Source: Euglena gracilis
Lineage: Eukaryota > Euglenida > Euglenophyceae > Euglenales
Direction: 5' to 3'
Length of the DNA: 64,000 nt
Assembly (NCBI GenBank): GCA_039621445.1
Contig: CP154954.1
Location: 52,099,526 to 52,163,525, forward strand
Shown: one piece after another, positions 21,530 to 57,702 of the stretch
How the letters are laid out: each line of letters opens with the position of its first letter
Position numbering within the stretch: the stretch's first letter is position 1
The notes under the pieces: model-generated
Seen by the model: only the letters and a program-made list of their open reading frames with translations
Databases searched by the model: none
Told to the model about the DNA's origin: nothing
Made by a program: the position numbers and the translations under genes

Positions 21530-23803
21530 GTGGAGGACAAGGGGGCAACCCCCCCTCACATTTCTTGTTCAATGCCCATGGCAGGGGCAAGTCAAAACAA
21601 GGGGGATACCCAAAAAGGGGCCCCTATGGTATGTCAAATGACAACACCAATGCCAAAGTGGAGGAAAAGAGAGCCTGTGAGAAGAGCATGCACACCCCCC
21701 CAGCATCCGTTACAGAATGTTCAATCCCCAGGGGCACCAGGGGTGCAATGTCCAACACCCACCACCCAACCCCCAGAAAACAAATTGATTGGGGAAATAA
21801 ATTCCACGGAGGAAAAATGGGGAGACACCCCCCTACACCAGAGACTGCAAAAAAGTATAAAATGGTGGCAGAAAAATGCCCCCCTAGCAACCTGCCAACT
21901 TATAAAAAATGGCATTCAACCCCCTTGGGTCAACCCCCCAAAATTGTCCACGCATCCAAAAACCAGAGCCAACCTGGACCTGAACCAGGCAGAAAAAATC
22001 CTGACGGATTACGAAAAATCAGGGTCCATAAAGAGGGTTCAGGATTCAGGAACCCAGCATCTAATTCCCTGGTTCTTAATTTCAAAACCAGAGGGGGGGC
22101 AAACGAAGTGGAGATTCATAAGCGACTGCAGGGAAATAAACCAAAAATTCCCTGTGAAAGCCTTCAAATTAGATCACATTCAAAACATTTTCCCAGTTTT
22201 GGAGAAAGGCCAATGGGCAGCCAAAATCGACCTGAAAGACGCATATTTTCATATTCCCGTGAACCCAACCTTAAAACCCTTTCTGAGGCATCAGGTGGGG
22301 GGACAAACTTGGGAGTTCCAAGCAGGCTGTTTTGGCCTAAATGTGATGCCACAAATTTTTATGTCAGTCATGAAGACATTCGAAAAACGTTGGAGGAAAA
22401 AAGGAATCCAGGTTTTTATTTACCTGGACGACATTTTATTGGTTGCCCCCACCAAAAATATTTTGCAAAAACACCTGAACAAGGTTGTCAGAGACCTAAT
22501 CGATTCAGGGTTCAAAATAAATGTCAAAAAATCAGCCCTAGAACCCACACAAGTTGTAAACCATTTGGGCTTCCAGTTAAATTTCCAAGAGGGAAAATTG
22601 CAAATTCCCCCCCAGAAGGTGAAAACAATAAAAAAGGAGCTGGGAAAAATAGTGAAAAAAGATTTCATGTCGAAAAGGCAGTTAGCTGCCATTTTGGGCC
22701 AAATCAGGTGCAACCTCATGGCCCTGCCCTTCTTAAGGGCTTTCACAGACTCCCTAACAAAATTTTTGGTCACCAAATCTGCAGCCCCATGGGATTCAAA
22801 GCATGCTATTTCAAAGGACATAAAAGCCCAACTGAGGGAAATAAAAAATCTGTTGGACACCTGGGGGGGCAGACCTTTCCCCCAAAATGCAACAAGGGAG
22901 TTGCATTCAGACAGCAGCACCCATGCCTGGGGGGGGCTGGACATCCACACAGGAGAAATTGTCCAGGAGTTTTGGAGAGAAAACTCCATTTTGCATATCA
23001 ACGTAAAAGAATTACGTGCAGCCATCAACACAGTGAAAAGTCTCAGCAGACCTGGGGAAACAGTGTCCCTTTCAGTGGACAATCAGGTAATCTATTATTA
23101 CCTGACAAAAGGGGGGGGCAGAAAGGACCCTTTCAACAGCCTTCTAAGGCCATTTTTCAAATGGTGCATAGAAAAAAGTTTGAATCTACAAGTAAATTGG
23201 GTTCCTTCACAGGAATGCTTGGCAGACCCCATAAGCAGATGGGAGTCAGACAGGGGGGATTACTCACTGGACCCCCAGCTCTTTCAATGGCTAAGGCAGC
23301 ATTTCAAAGGTTTCATAAATTTGGAAACAGACTTATTTGCCTCCCCAGGCAACAAAAAACTGCCCAATTTTGTGGCCAGGTGGCCCCACTGGGAGGCCAG
23401 GGCAGTGGATGCCCTCCAATGTCCCCTGGACAACATGGGGGGACTTTATGCAAACCCCCCTTGGTCAATCATTCAGAAATTTCTCCCACGATTGAGAATG
23501 TTTCCCCAGACCAAAGTTTTGATGGTCACCCCCTTTTGGGATTCTGCCACATGGTGGCCCCAATTAATAAAGATGAAAGTGCCAGGGACCCCCTGCCTGA
23601 AGATCACCCCTTACAAGGGCATGTTCACCAATTGCAGGGGGGAAAAAAATGCCACCCCCCAGATGGCCCCTCCTTTGCATGATTTGCTCAGGAAAATATT
23701 GGAGGGGAAACAAATACAGAATAAATCCATTGAGGATTTCCTGGGGAGAAACCCCAGTTTAAAGCGGTATCAGAGTTCCTTTGCATTATTATGGGTTATT
23801 TGA
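21530..23803 (+). CDS. Copy C reverse transcriptase - RNase H - methyltransferase-like polyprotein
   Basis: A 757-codon open frame. Residues 1-150 are a Pro/Gln-rich linker, and the true start may lie upstream in gag. RT palm motifs follow in order: RFISDCREINQKF, KIDLKDAYFHIPV (motif A), FGLNVMPQIF (motif B) and IYLDDILL (active-site Asp pair, about 22420). RNase H-like elements include ELHSDSSTHAWGG, the ELRAAI segment and SVDNQ. Then comes DLFASPGNK...ANPPWSII, matching the DIRS DAM-like methyltransferase, with NPPW as the catalytic motif. The frame ends with TGA where copy B reads on into the recombinase. This is the most intact pol in the window. Confidence 0.88.
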   Translation: MEDKGATPPHISCSMPMAGASQNKGDTQKGAPMVCQMTTPMPKWRKREPVRRACTPPQHPLQNVQSPGAPGVQCPTPTTQPPENKLIGEINSTEEKWGDTPLHQRLQKSIKWWQKNAPLATCQLIKNGIQPPWVNPPKLSTHPKTRANLDLNQAEKILTDYEKSGSIKRVQDSGTQHLIPWFLISKPEGGQTKWRFISDCREINQKFPVKAFKLDHIQNIFPVLEKGQWAAKIDLKDAYFHIPVNPTLKPFLRHQVGGQTWEFQAGCFGLNVMPQIFMSVMKTFEKRWRKKGIQVFIYLDDILLVAPTKNILQKHLNKVVRDLIDSGFKINVKKSALEPTQVVNHLGFQLNFQEGKLQIPPQKVKTIKKELGKIVKKDFMSKRQLAAILGQIRCNLMALPFLRAFTDSLTKFLVTKSAAPWDSKHAISKDIKAQLREIKNLLDTWGGRPFPQNATRELHSDSSTHAWGGLDIHTGEIVQEFWRENSILHINVKELRAAINTVKSLSRPGETVSLSVDNQVIYYYLTKGGGRKDPFNSLLRPFFKWCIEKSLNLQVNWVPSQECLADPISRWESDRGDYSLDPQLFQWLRQHFKGFINLETDLFASPGNKKLPNFVARWPHWEARAVDALQCPLDNMGGLYANPPWSIIQKFLPRLRMFPQTKVLMVTPFWDSATWWPQLIKMKVPGTPCLKITPYKGMFTNCRGEKNATPQMAPPLHDLLRKILEGKQIQNKSIEDFLGRNPSLKRYQSSFALLWVI

Positions 23804-23809
23804 GACAAC

Positions 23810-24875
23810 ATGGGGATACCCCCCCCTCAAGCCACAACTGACCAAGTGGCTGACGCTTTAGTACAGTTATTTCAGTTTTCCAAGGCCCAGGCACGTAATG
23901 CCTACAGTGCTATGCTTTTAATTCCTGGGTTTGGTGGTTTGAGATTCCACACCATGTTGGCCCCTTACAAGAGGCTTTGGAATCAAAATCTGGAAAAATA
24001 TGGCGCTTTTTGGGATCCCCTCCCAATCCTCCTGGGGCTGGCCCAAGCCCCCTTTCCATCTGATGTATGCACATTGCGCACACAGCTGATTTTTTGCTCC
24101 AGAATTCTCTGTTTATATCGGTCTTCTGATTTGGAGAGAATCAAACGAACCACCAGTGTGTTGGGCAAGGCGCCCTACATTAAAATTAAGCGTAAAGGCC
24201 AGAAATTCCATAAATGGGAGAGAGTTGTTTCACTTCCAAAGTGCCCACAGATAAGTCCCTTTCATTTAATGATGGCTTATGTGGCTGCAACCCGATTTAA
24301 CGTAAAGCCTGGGGGTCCCCTTCTGATTTCACTAAAACCCCCCTTCAAAGCCATAAGTGCTGATACCATTGCTTCAATAACCAAAATTTTTTTTATCTCA
24401 ACATGGGGTACCCCCGCAGGTGTGGGGGGCACACTCCACCAGAGGGGCTGGAGTTGGTTTGCTCAAAAAATTGGGCCTTTCAGCCCAAGAAGTTTGTGAA
24501 ATTGGCCAGTGGAGGGGGGTGGAGGCTTTTACAGCCCACTATAAACGACTTGGTGCCCAAGGTACCCTGGAAAATGCCCTGGCCCCCCTAATTTCAGTGC
24601 ACAATCTGGCCTCACAAGGGCAAAGTGCGGAGCCCGAGGTGTCTCGTACTCCCTCGAGGAAAACCGACCAGGGAGGAAGGGACACCGAGGGCGAAGCACA
24701 AAGACCTTGTGAGCCCGACCCCCCCACCCGTAAAAGAAAATTTGTGTTCAAGAGCCCTCGGTCAGAAAATGGGGGCCAGGGGGGGCAGTGGGGGGGGGGA
24801 CACCCCCCAGGGACAAGAAGCCACGTCGCCCAGTCGGAGCAGCATCGTCAGCCAACTCCGGCGAGGCGGCACTAA
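23810..24875 (+). pseudogene. Copy C tyrosine recombinase (one frameshift)
   Basis: Homologue of the 18631-19839 frame of copy B. The first part (23810 to about 24395) carries the first catalytic Arg region (CSRILCLYRSSDL). After a T-run near 24390 the frame changes, and the second part (24420-24875) carries GAHSTRGAG and the likely nucleophile Tyr in AFTAHYKRLG. All catalytic residues are encoded but split by a homopolymer indel. An upstream TGA also cuts it off from pol. The indel could be real decay or a sequencing error in the poly-T run. Confidence 0.8.
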
Positions 24876-25008
24876 GCGGGGACTCCTAACCCAGCGCAAC
24901 GAACAATCACACAACACCGCCGGCGAGCAAGGCATGGCCTCACAAGGTCTTTGTGCTTCGCCCTCGGTGTCCCTTCCTCCCTGGTCGGTTTTCCTCGAGG
25001 GAGTACGA
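24644..25008. repeat. Copy C right terminal repeat and internal complementary region
   Basis: 24849-24947 is the right inverted terminal repeat. 24935-25007 is the reverse complement of 24644-24715 over about 70 bp with no obvious mismatch, so the 3' end of the element can fold back on the end of its own recombinase gene. DIRS elements are known to carry an internal complementary region of this kind. Confidence 0.85.
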
Positions 25009-25319
25009 AATAAGCGCCAAACACTCGCAGCTTTCCAATTAACACATCACTTCGACCGGTTTAAGCCATTTCGGATCAATATATTTTAACAATTTGTTAT
25101 TTCCCACCTCCAGGGCGGCCAAAAAATTCAAAACATTTCAGGCCAATAAATTTCCACGTAAAATAAAAAAACATAAAACATAATAGAAGCCGAATATTTG
25201 CTGATTTTTGGCCACTGCGTGTTATTTTTTTGGCGATAAGTGCTTCGAGGGATCATCAAAGTGCAATAAAGGGAAACTACCTGAGGACCAACTTCTACTG
25301 CCCAAATAAAATAACCCCC

Positions 25320-25505
25320 TCCGCATTGCACGCCTGTTGAAGGCCCCTGGGGGGAGGGGGTCCACCCAGCCTGGAGCAGGACCCCCCCCCCTCCAAAATC
25401 GGGCCGTCTGAGGGCATTTCCCAAAAAATTTCGGCGCTTTGCGCCGAAACCCTCACTGGCCCAGGACCTCCAGGGGGGGGGGGGTCTTCTGACATAAAAA
25501 AGCTG
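25320..25505. repeat. G/C-tract element with CGGCGCTTTGCGCCG palindrome
   Basis: Runs of C and G flank a perfect palindromic word near 25431-25448. It is the same element type as at 8.55-8.93 and 26.16-26.54 kb. Confidence 0.55.
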
Positions 25506-26050
25506 GTCGCACTGAAATGAGCCAAAGAACAAGAGAACAAATCCCCACAGACATTGGAAATATCAAAAAATCGATAAACTGGGGGAGAATAAAAAGAAAA
25601 AGAGCATCCATTGTGCAAAAAAGGACAAAAAAATGGCCCTGGGAGGCTTGGTGAATGGGAGGCTTGGTGAAGGGATTTTAGGGTCAATTTTTTTTTGACG
25701 TTGTGCGAGATTATCGGGATTGTGCGTTATACATTCTTCCCCCCTGGTAATTGGCTGAACTAAACGGTGTTCGCATCACTTTCTGAAAAATTAGGGGGAG
25801 GGTCCAGCAACTCTGAACGCGAGATACAAAAGAAGGACTGAGAACTGAGGTCAGTTCGCTTGCGAAAACTTGTCTGATTTACAACGTTTCTACAGTAATC
25901 TAAGAGTAATAAGACCGACTGCACAAGGGTTCTGATTGCATGAGGCAAGGTGGGTTCAAGCATCCAGAGCCCTCCGCTTGGTGGGGTATAGCCGATCATA
26001 GATTTCGAGAAGATCAGCCCGCATGGCAGCACACTCCGCTGTGTGCAAGC

Positions 26051-26082
26051 GTGTGCGTGCGTGCGTGCGTGCGTGCGTGTGT
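26051..26082. repeat. GCGT microsatellite
   Basis: About eight tandem GTGC/GCGT units. Confidence 0.9.
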
Positions 26083-26159
26083 CGGATGGACGCGTGCATC
26101 ATGTCTGCAACAGATTAATTCAAGGATTGCATCATTGTGTTCAAGGATTGTATTTTTTT

Positions 26160-26540
26160 ATAAGAAAAAAGCTGGTGACCCTTGGTGGGGGGGGCACCTC
26201 AAAATCTAAAAGTTTTTCTTTTTTCTTAAAAAAAATGCACCTGAAAAATATATCCCCCGAAAAGGCCCTGGGATGGAACCCCCCTTGTGGCCTGAAAAAA
26301 CCTCTGAACCAGGGGGGTTTATTAAGTCCAGGGGGGGTCCCCCCACCCACTCCCCGGGGGGGGGGGTCCCGGGGGACCCACTCACTATCCCCCGAAAATG
26401 GCCAAATATCGCGGAAAATGCTAATAATAGCACCCTGTCAAAAAATTTGCCGCCTTTCGCGCCGAAGAGTTTATCCCCCCAGGGGGGACCCCAGGGGGGG
26501 GTCCGGCCCCCCCCATGGGTGTCCAAGACTTAAGAAAAAA
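26160..26540. repeat. G/C-tract element, homologous to 51.10-51.40 kb inverted
   Basis: Translated in one frame, 26360-26500 gives a run containing IPRKWPNIAENAN and LPPFAPKS. The minus strand of 51.15-51.31 kb gives a similar run with SPKMAKNRENAK and FALLAPKS at the same spacing between G-runs. The resemblance shows a dispersed repeat. Coding is doubtful because homopolymers flank it. Confidence 0.6.
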
Positions 26541-26694
26541 CCCCTGTTCTGAACAAATCCAAATGCCCTCTGTGTTTTTGGTGGTGAGGTTGGATGAACC
26601 ACAAAAATTGCCCCCAAAAGCATCTCCCGCTGCGGCCACCATATGCACGGGGGGAAGCCCCCCTCCCTGGCGGGGCGTGGGCGCTGCCCTTCAC

Positions 26695-53930
<27,236 letters not shown>

Positions 53931-54799
53931 CTGCGCCGGCGAGGGCACGATGGGATGAGTGCGGGGTGTTCATGTCCGTGGATGTGAGGTGATGGATGGG
54001 GATGTGTTGCGGGTTACCAGGATTCGTTGTGTGGGTATGGATATATGGCAGCCCCACACCTCTGGGCCACACGCTGGAGAGGGGGCCTTGTCCGGGGGGG
54101 GGGGGGGGTCCTGCAATACGACCCATCAGGGGTCTCTGATATGGGCCGTTTCTCAGGGCCTCCAGATCCACCCTTTTCGTCACCACTTCGATTTAGATTA
54201 CAGTCAATTAAGTCCAGTTTTGGTTGGGAGTTGCATTTGGGTTATCGGACACTTCATCCAATTATGCCCACATTTTGACATTTTGGTCTACACTTAGGCC
54301 AAAAACACCTGACACCAATCGTTTTCCCAACATAACTGTGATTGAAAACCCTATTCAAACTAACCTTATCATAACTTTAACCCTAACCCGAACCCACTAA
54401 CAAACACGCTTCGTGCATAACCAACACCGGAATAAATCTGGGGTGGAACCATGGCATCAGTTGGAATCACTTGAATAAGACAGGGGGGCCAGAGGTGTGG
54501 TGTGAGGCCGTCATATTATAACACATATTATTATAAACTTTAAAAATAATAAATAAATAAAATAATGTCAATTATATTAATTAATAATATAACATTTATT
54601 ATGATCTACAACATGTAAACAAACACATCCATTACATATACACACTCATTACATATACATATACACACGCATATGCATATACAAATACATATACATTTAT
54701 GGCATTTACACATATATGCATATACATATATAATAAACATGCATGCATGCATACACTTAGGCGGCCTAACTCGCACTTAGCTTTGGAAGTGACTGTAAA
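53931..54799. other. Non-coding boundary region, AT-rich
   Basis: From 54520 the sequence is AT-rich, with ATAC/CATA repeats at 54590-54760. No coding island supported. This marks the change between the minus-strand gene and the plus-strand hairpin-rich block. Confidence 0.55.
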
Positions 54800-55015
54800 T
54801 TTGCGCCGACGCGCAAACCCCCAAAAAAGTTTAACCACCGACCACCGTGGCCTGAGACTCGAGACAGTCTGAAAATAGTGTCTCCCTGCACCCCAGGGCC
54901 TGGGGACGAAAGCAACGACTGGGAACTCCGCGGTCCACGGGCACAGCGCTCCCGGGTCCCAGTGTGCATGGACACAAAGCGGCGGGCGATGAAACGAGGG
55001 GACTCCACTTACTCA

Positions 55016-55292
55016 TTTGCGCTTTGGCGCAAATTTTTGAAATTACAAAAAATAAAACCATTTGCGCTTTGGCGCAAATTTTTGACTGTTTTGTGATTCA
55101 ACACGTGGGTGACCATTGCCGCATTTGAACAATGATAACAACTTTTGAGTCAACGTGTGTTTCCATTTGCGCCAAAGCGCAAGGGGTAGGCTCATGAAGG
55201 ATGGAAATTTACGAGTTACCTTGCGCCAAAGCGCAAATAGAAATACAATTTTTAAAATTGCAAAAGCAACATGGCTTGCGCCGAAGCGCAAA
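55016..55292. repeat. Cluster of five hairpins
   Basis: Copies at 55016, 55061, 55166, 55221 and 55276. The first two form a 45-bp direct repeat including the TTTTTGA flank. No gene identified around them. Confidence 0.85.
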
Positions 55293-56450
55293 CACGTTTA
55301 ATGTGGAGGGTACAAACTTACAAACTGTGTAAGCCTTGTATGAATAGAGTCACTCACAGGACTCTCTGTAACAAACAGTCCTTGACTTTTAAGAATACCA
55401 AGCCATGACCCGACCATGGCTGACCAGTGTACCAGTCGGTGACTTACTGTGCACCAGTAAGTCTGTCTATGTCCCACGGTGTTCGATGTTTTATTAAGCC
55501 AGTACAATTTCAGAAAGTGTCAATGACCTTGTCACGGCAGTGTTGCCACTGCATTTGTTCCTGGTTTTTTTCTTCTTTATTGTCCTCTGGTTGTCACTTT
55601 CTCTCCCACAAGGATGCAAATCCGTAATTACAGTTGATTGTGTACACAGCGACGGAGTTTTTAGTTAAGTGTTGTGTTGATGGGTGTTGTGCCTCAGATG
55701 TGTTACGCCTGCTCCCCACTCCGTTGTGCTTGACCGTATGACAGTCAAATCCGGGCCTTGACATCCGACTGCGAACTCTTTTTAAAAAACAAAAAAAAAT
55801 CGCGATGTGCTTCTAATTAAAACTGGAATTTATTTGTCGTGTGTCCACTGCGAATTAAGTCTCTCTCTCTCAGTGAACACAATTTGTTGACAAATACCTA
55901 CTGTCTCCTTGTACTTGTACCACCCAACAACCTCTCCTGCACGTGCTATCTGATTGATCCTATCGCGCTAGTTAAGACTCTCTCTCTCCCCGGGTTTGAC
56001 TGCAGCCGCCCGTATCTTCTCTGTGTTTTTGTGTGCGTTTTCTATTTAAATCGGTGCACCCCCACAGGTCAAACTCAATCTGTAAATCGTTTCAGAATGC
56101 CAACGGGAATTTTATCCATTCGAGTTCCTGTGCCACATCAGAAATATCGTGATGTTTGCTTTCAATCTATCTCCCCACTTTTCATTGACACCAATACTGC
56201 GTGTCCATTGCCTTGTTTTCTCTGACATTCCTTTGGCCTGTTGTATTAGAACGGAGAATTTCAGAAAATGTATCCCTTCATGCAGCAAACACCCATCGCG
56301 CCTGTGTGCAATGGGTATTTGCTGTTGTGTGCGTGGTTAACGCTGTTAGTTTGTTGCCTTGCCGTCAAAGTGCAGTGCTTCTTTTTTTTTACCATCACTC
56401 ACAGTGCCTTTACAACATAACCTTCAGTGCCTTTCCGATACACCATTTTC
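55293..56450. other. No gene recognised
   Basis: A stretch of more than 1 kb with T-rich, pyrimidine-rich segments. It may be the promoter, 5' UTR or a first intron of the gene starting near 56911. No coding island supported. Confidence 0.45.
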
Positions 56451-56451
56451 A

Positions 56452-56487
56452 CCCAACACGTTTGCGCGTTAGCGCAAACGTGTTGGG
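56452..56487. repeat. 36-bp perfect palindrome built on the hairpin core
   Basis: The arm CCCAACACGTTTGCGC, a 4-nt centre GTTA, then the exact complement. The usual 7-bp arm is extended to 16 bp. Confidence 0.92.
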
Positions 56488-56659
56488 ACTTCCTAGCATC
56501 AGCCTCAATTGAAACACACCAAGGTGAAAGTTTGTGTAAAGTTTTCCTGGTCATGATTCAAGATGAATTCAATTTAAATTATGGTCAGTCACAAGAGTTA
56601 CAAACAACCGACCCGTCTGACAGGGTGTGAACATTAACCTTTTTAGGGCTGCGTGCAGT

Positions 56660-56844
56660 TGTATTTGCGCGTTGGCGCAAATGTAATCAGATTTGCGCGT
56701 TGGCGCAAACACAATTACACTTGCGCCAACGCGCAATGCTGATTACATTTGCGCCAACGCGCAAATCTGATTACATTTGCGCCAACGCGCAAATACAACC
56801 AGATTTGCGCGTTGGCGCAAATGTAATCAGCATTGCGCGTTGGC
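56660..56844. repeat. Nested cluster of seven hairpins
   Basis: Hairpins are spaced by a conserved 10-bp spacer TGTAATCAGA or its complement. 56660-56709 is the reverse complement of 56748-56799, and 56802-56838 is the reverse complement of about 56731-56767. The cluster is therefore a palindrome of palindromes, ending about 65 bp before the first ATG of the downstream gene. Confidence 0.9.
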
Positions 56845-56910
56845 TTTCACACTTTTCCTTCTTCTGTTTGCATCAGTGCAGCAGTCAATCCCGCTCCCGT
56901 TCACCCATCT

Positions 56911-57702
56911 GAAATGTCACAACCCAGCAGCCAGAGTTCCAGGCAGCGTGGTATGGCTGGGTACTCTGAGGACGCTGTGAGCTGTGCCGAAGTGGGGAAG
57001 ATACGCAGCCACCTACCCCGAGTTTGTGGCCAAGGTTCTACAGGTGGACAGTCCACTGCTGAACTTGGTCATCCAGGTGGCGTACACTCGTGCCCCCCTG
57101 CGCTCCGAGGGTGGTGAGTCCCTGCTGGAAGAGTTGCGTCGAGAGCCTCGTCGTCGCCGGACTGAAATGCTGCTGAAAGACTCCTGGGCAATGTACAGGG
57201 CCCTGCGTCAGCACGCCTGCCCCCTGGCGATACAGCCTGTGATCGGACCAGATGACGTGCCCCTCGAGATGAAGCGGTCCGTCAGTCGGTACCTGCGGCC
57301 AAGTGGGATCCGGTCAGCGGCGGCAGACTGGAGTCAATCCTCAAGGCAGGCGCGGGCGGCAGCCCGCCTGTCAGACCTCTGGGAACAGATGGCTGGCAGC
57401 GCGGTGGTGCTCTGGTTCGACAACTTCTGGAAGATCCAGCAGACGTCCAACCCGAGGGAGCCCCTGCGGACCCAAGATTGTACGGTTATGGCGGTCATGC
57501 GGCCTACGTTGCTGGCAATGAAGGAGTTTCCTGGCTACCTGTCTCTGGAGCAGCTGCTGCATCGGGTGGTGGTCGTGGCTCACTGCCTCTGTAACGCAGA
57601 CCTGCAGGACTTCAGAAGTTTGGTGAAGGATGTGGCTGTCCGTCCGTTCTCATCCACAGAGTTTCGTGTTCCTCTGGACATCCCTCAGTCACGGCGCAGA
57701 GT
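56911..57702 (+). CDS. Exon 1 of the unknown gene
   Basis: The open frame from about 56984 to 57702 has strong G/C third positions. A frame offset near 56980 separates it from the ATG at 56911. Confidence 0.65.

Larger units (their letters stand above)
20398..25008 (+). mobile_element. DIRS-like retrotransposon, copy C (near full length)
   Basis: A 4.6-kb element bounded by inverted terminal repeats. 20426-20525 matches the reverse complement of 24849-24947 almost exactly, differing mainly in one T-rich patch. Internal order is gag, RT/RNase H/adenine-methyltransferase-like, then tyrosine recombinase. An internal complementary region pairs 24644-24715 with 24935-25007. This is the DIRS architecture: no DDE integrase and no LTRs in direct orientation. 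Defects are a frame change in gag near 21.24 kb, a TGA at 23801-23803 and a poly-T indel near 24390. Confidence 0.9.
25009..26694. other. Non-coding stretch with G/C-tract elements
   Basis: No well-supported exon. Minus strand around 25960-26030 reads ADLLEIYDRLYPTKRRALDA, which is coding-like but lacks clear splice signals. The rest holds two G/C-tract elements and a GCGT microsatellite. Confidence 0.45.

Noticed and set aside
54370-54400. TTAACCCTAACCC telomere-like string
   Set aside because: Only about two imperfect units in the middle of unrelated sequence.
56664-56844. CRISPR-like appearance of regularly spaced palindromic repeats
   Set aside because: The spacers are conserved 10-mers, not unique, units alternate in orientation and the setting is eukaryotic.
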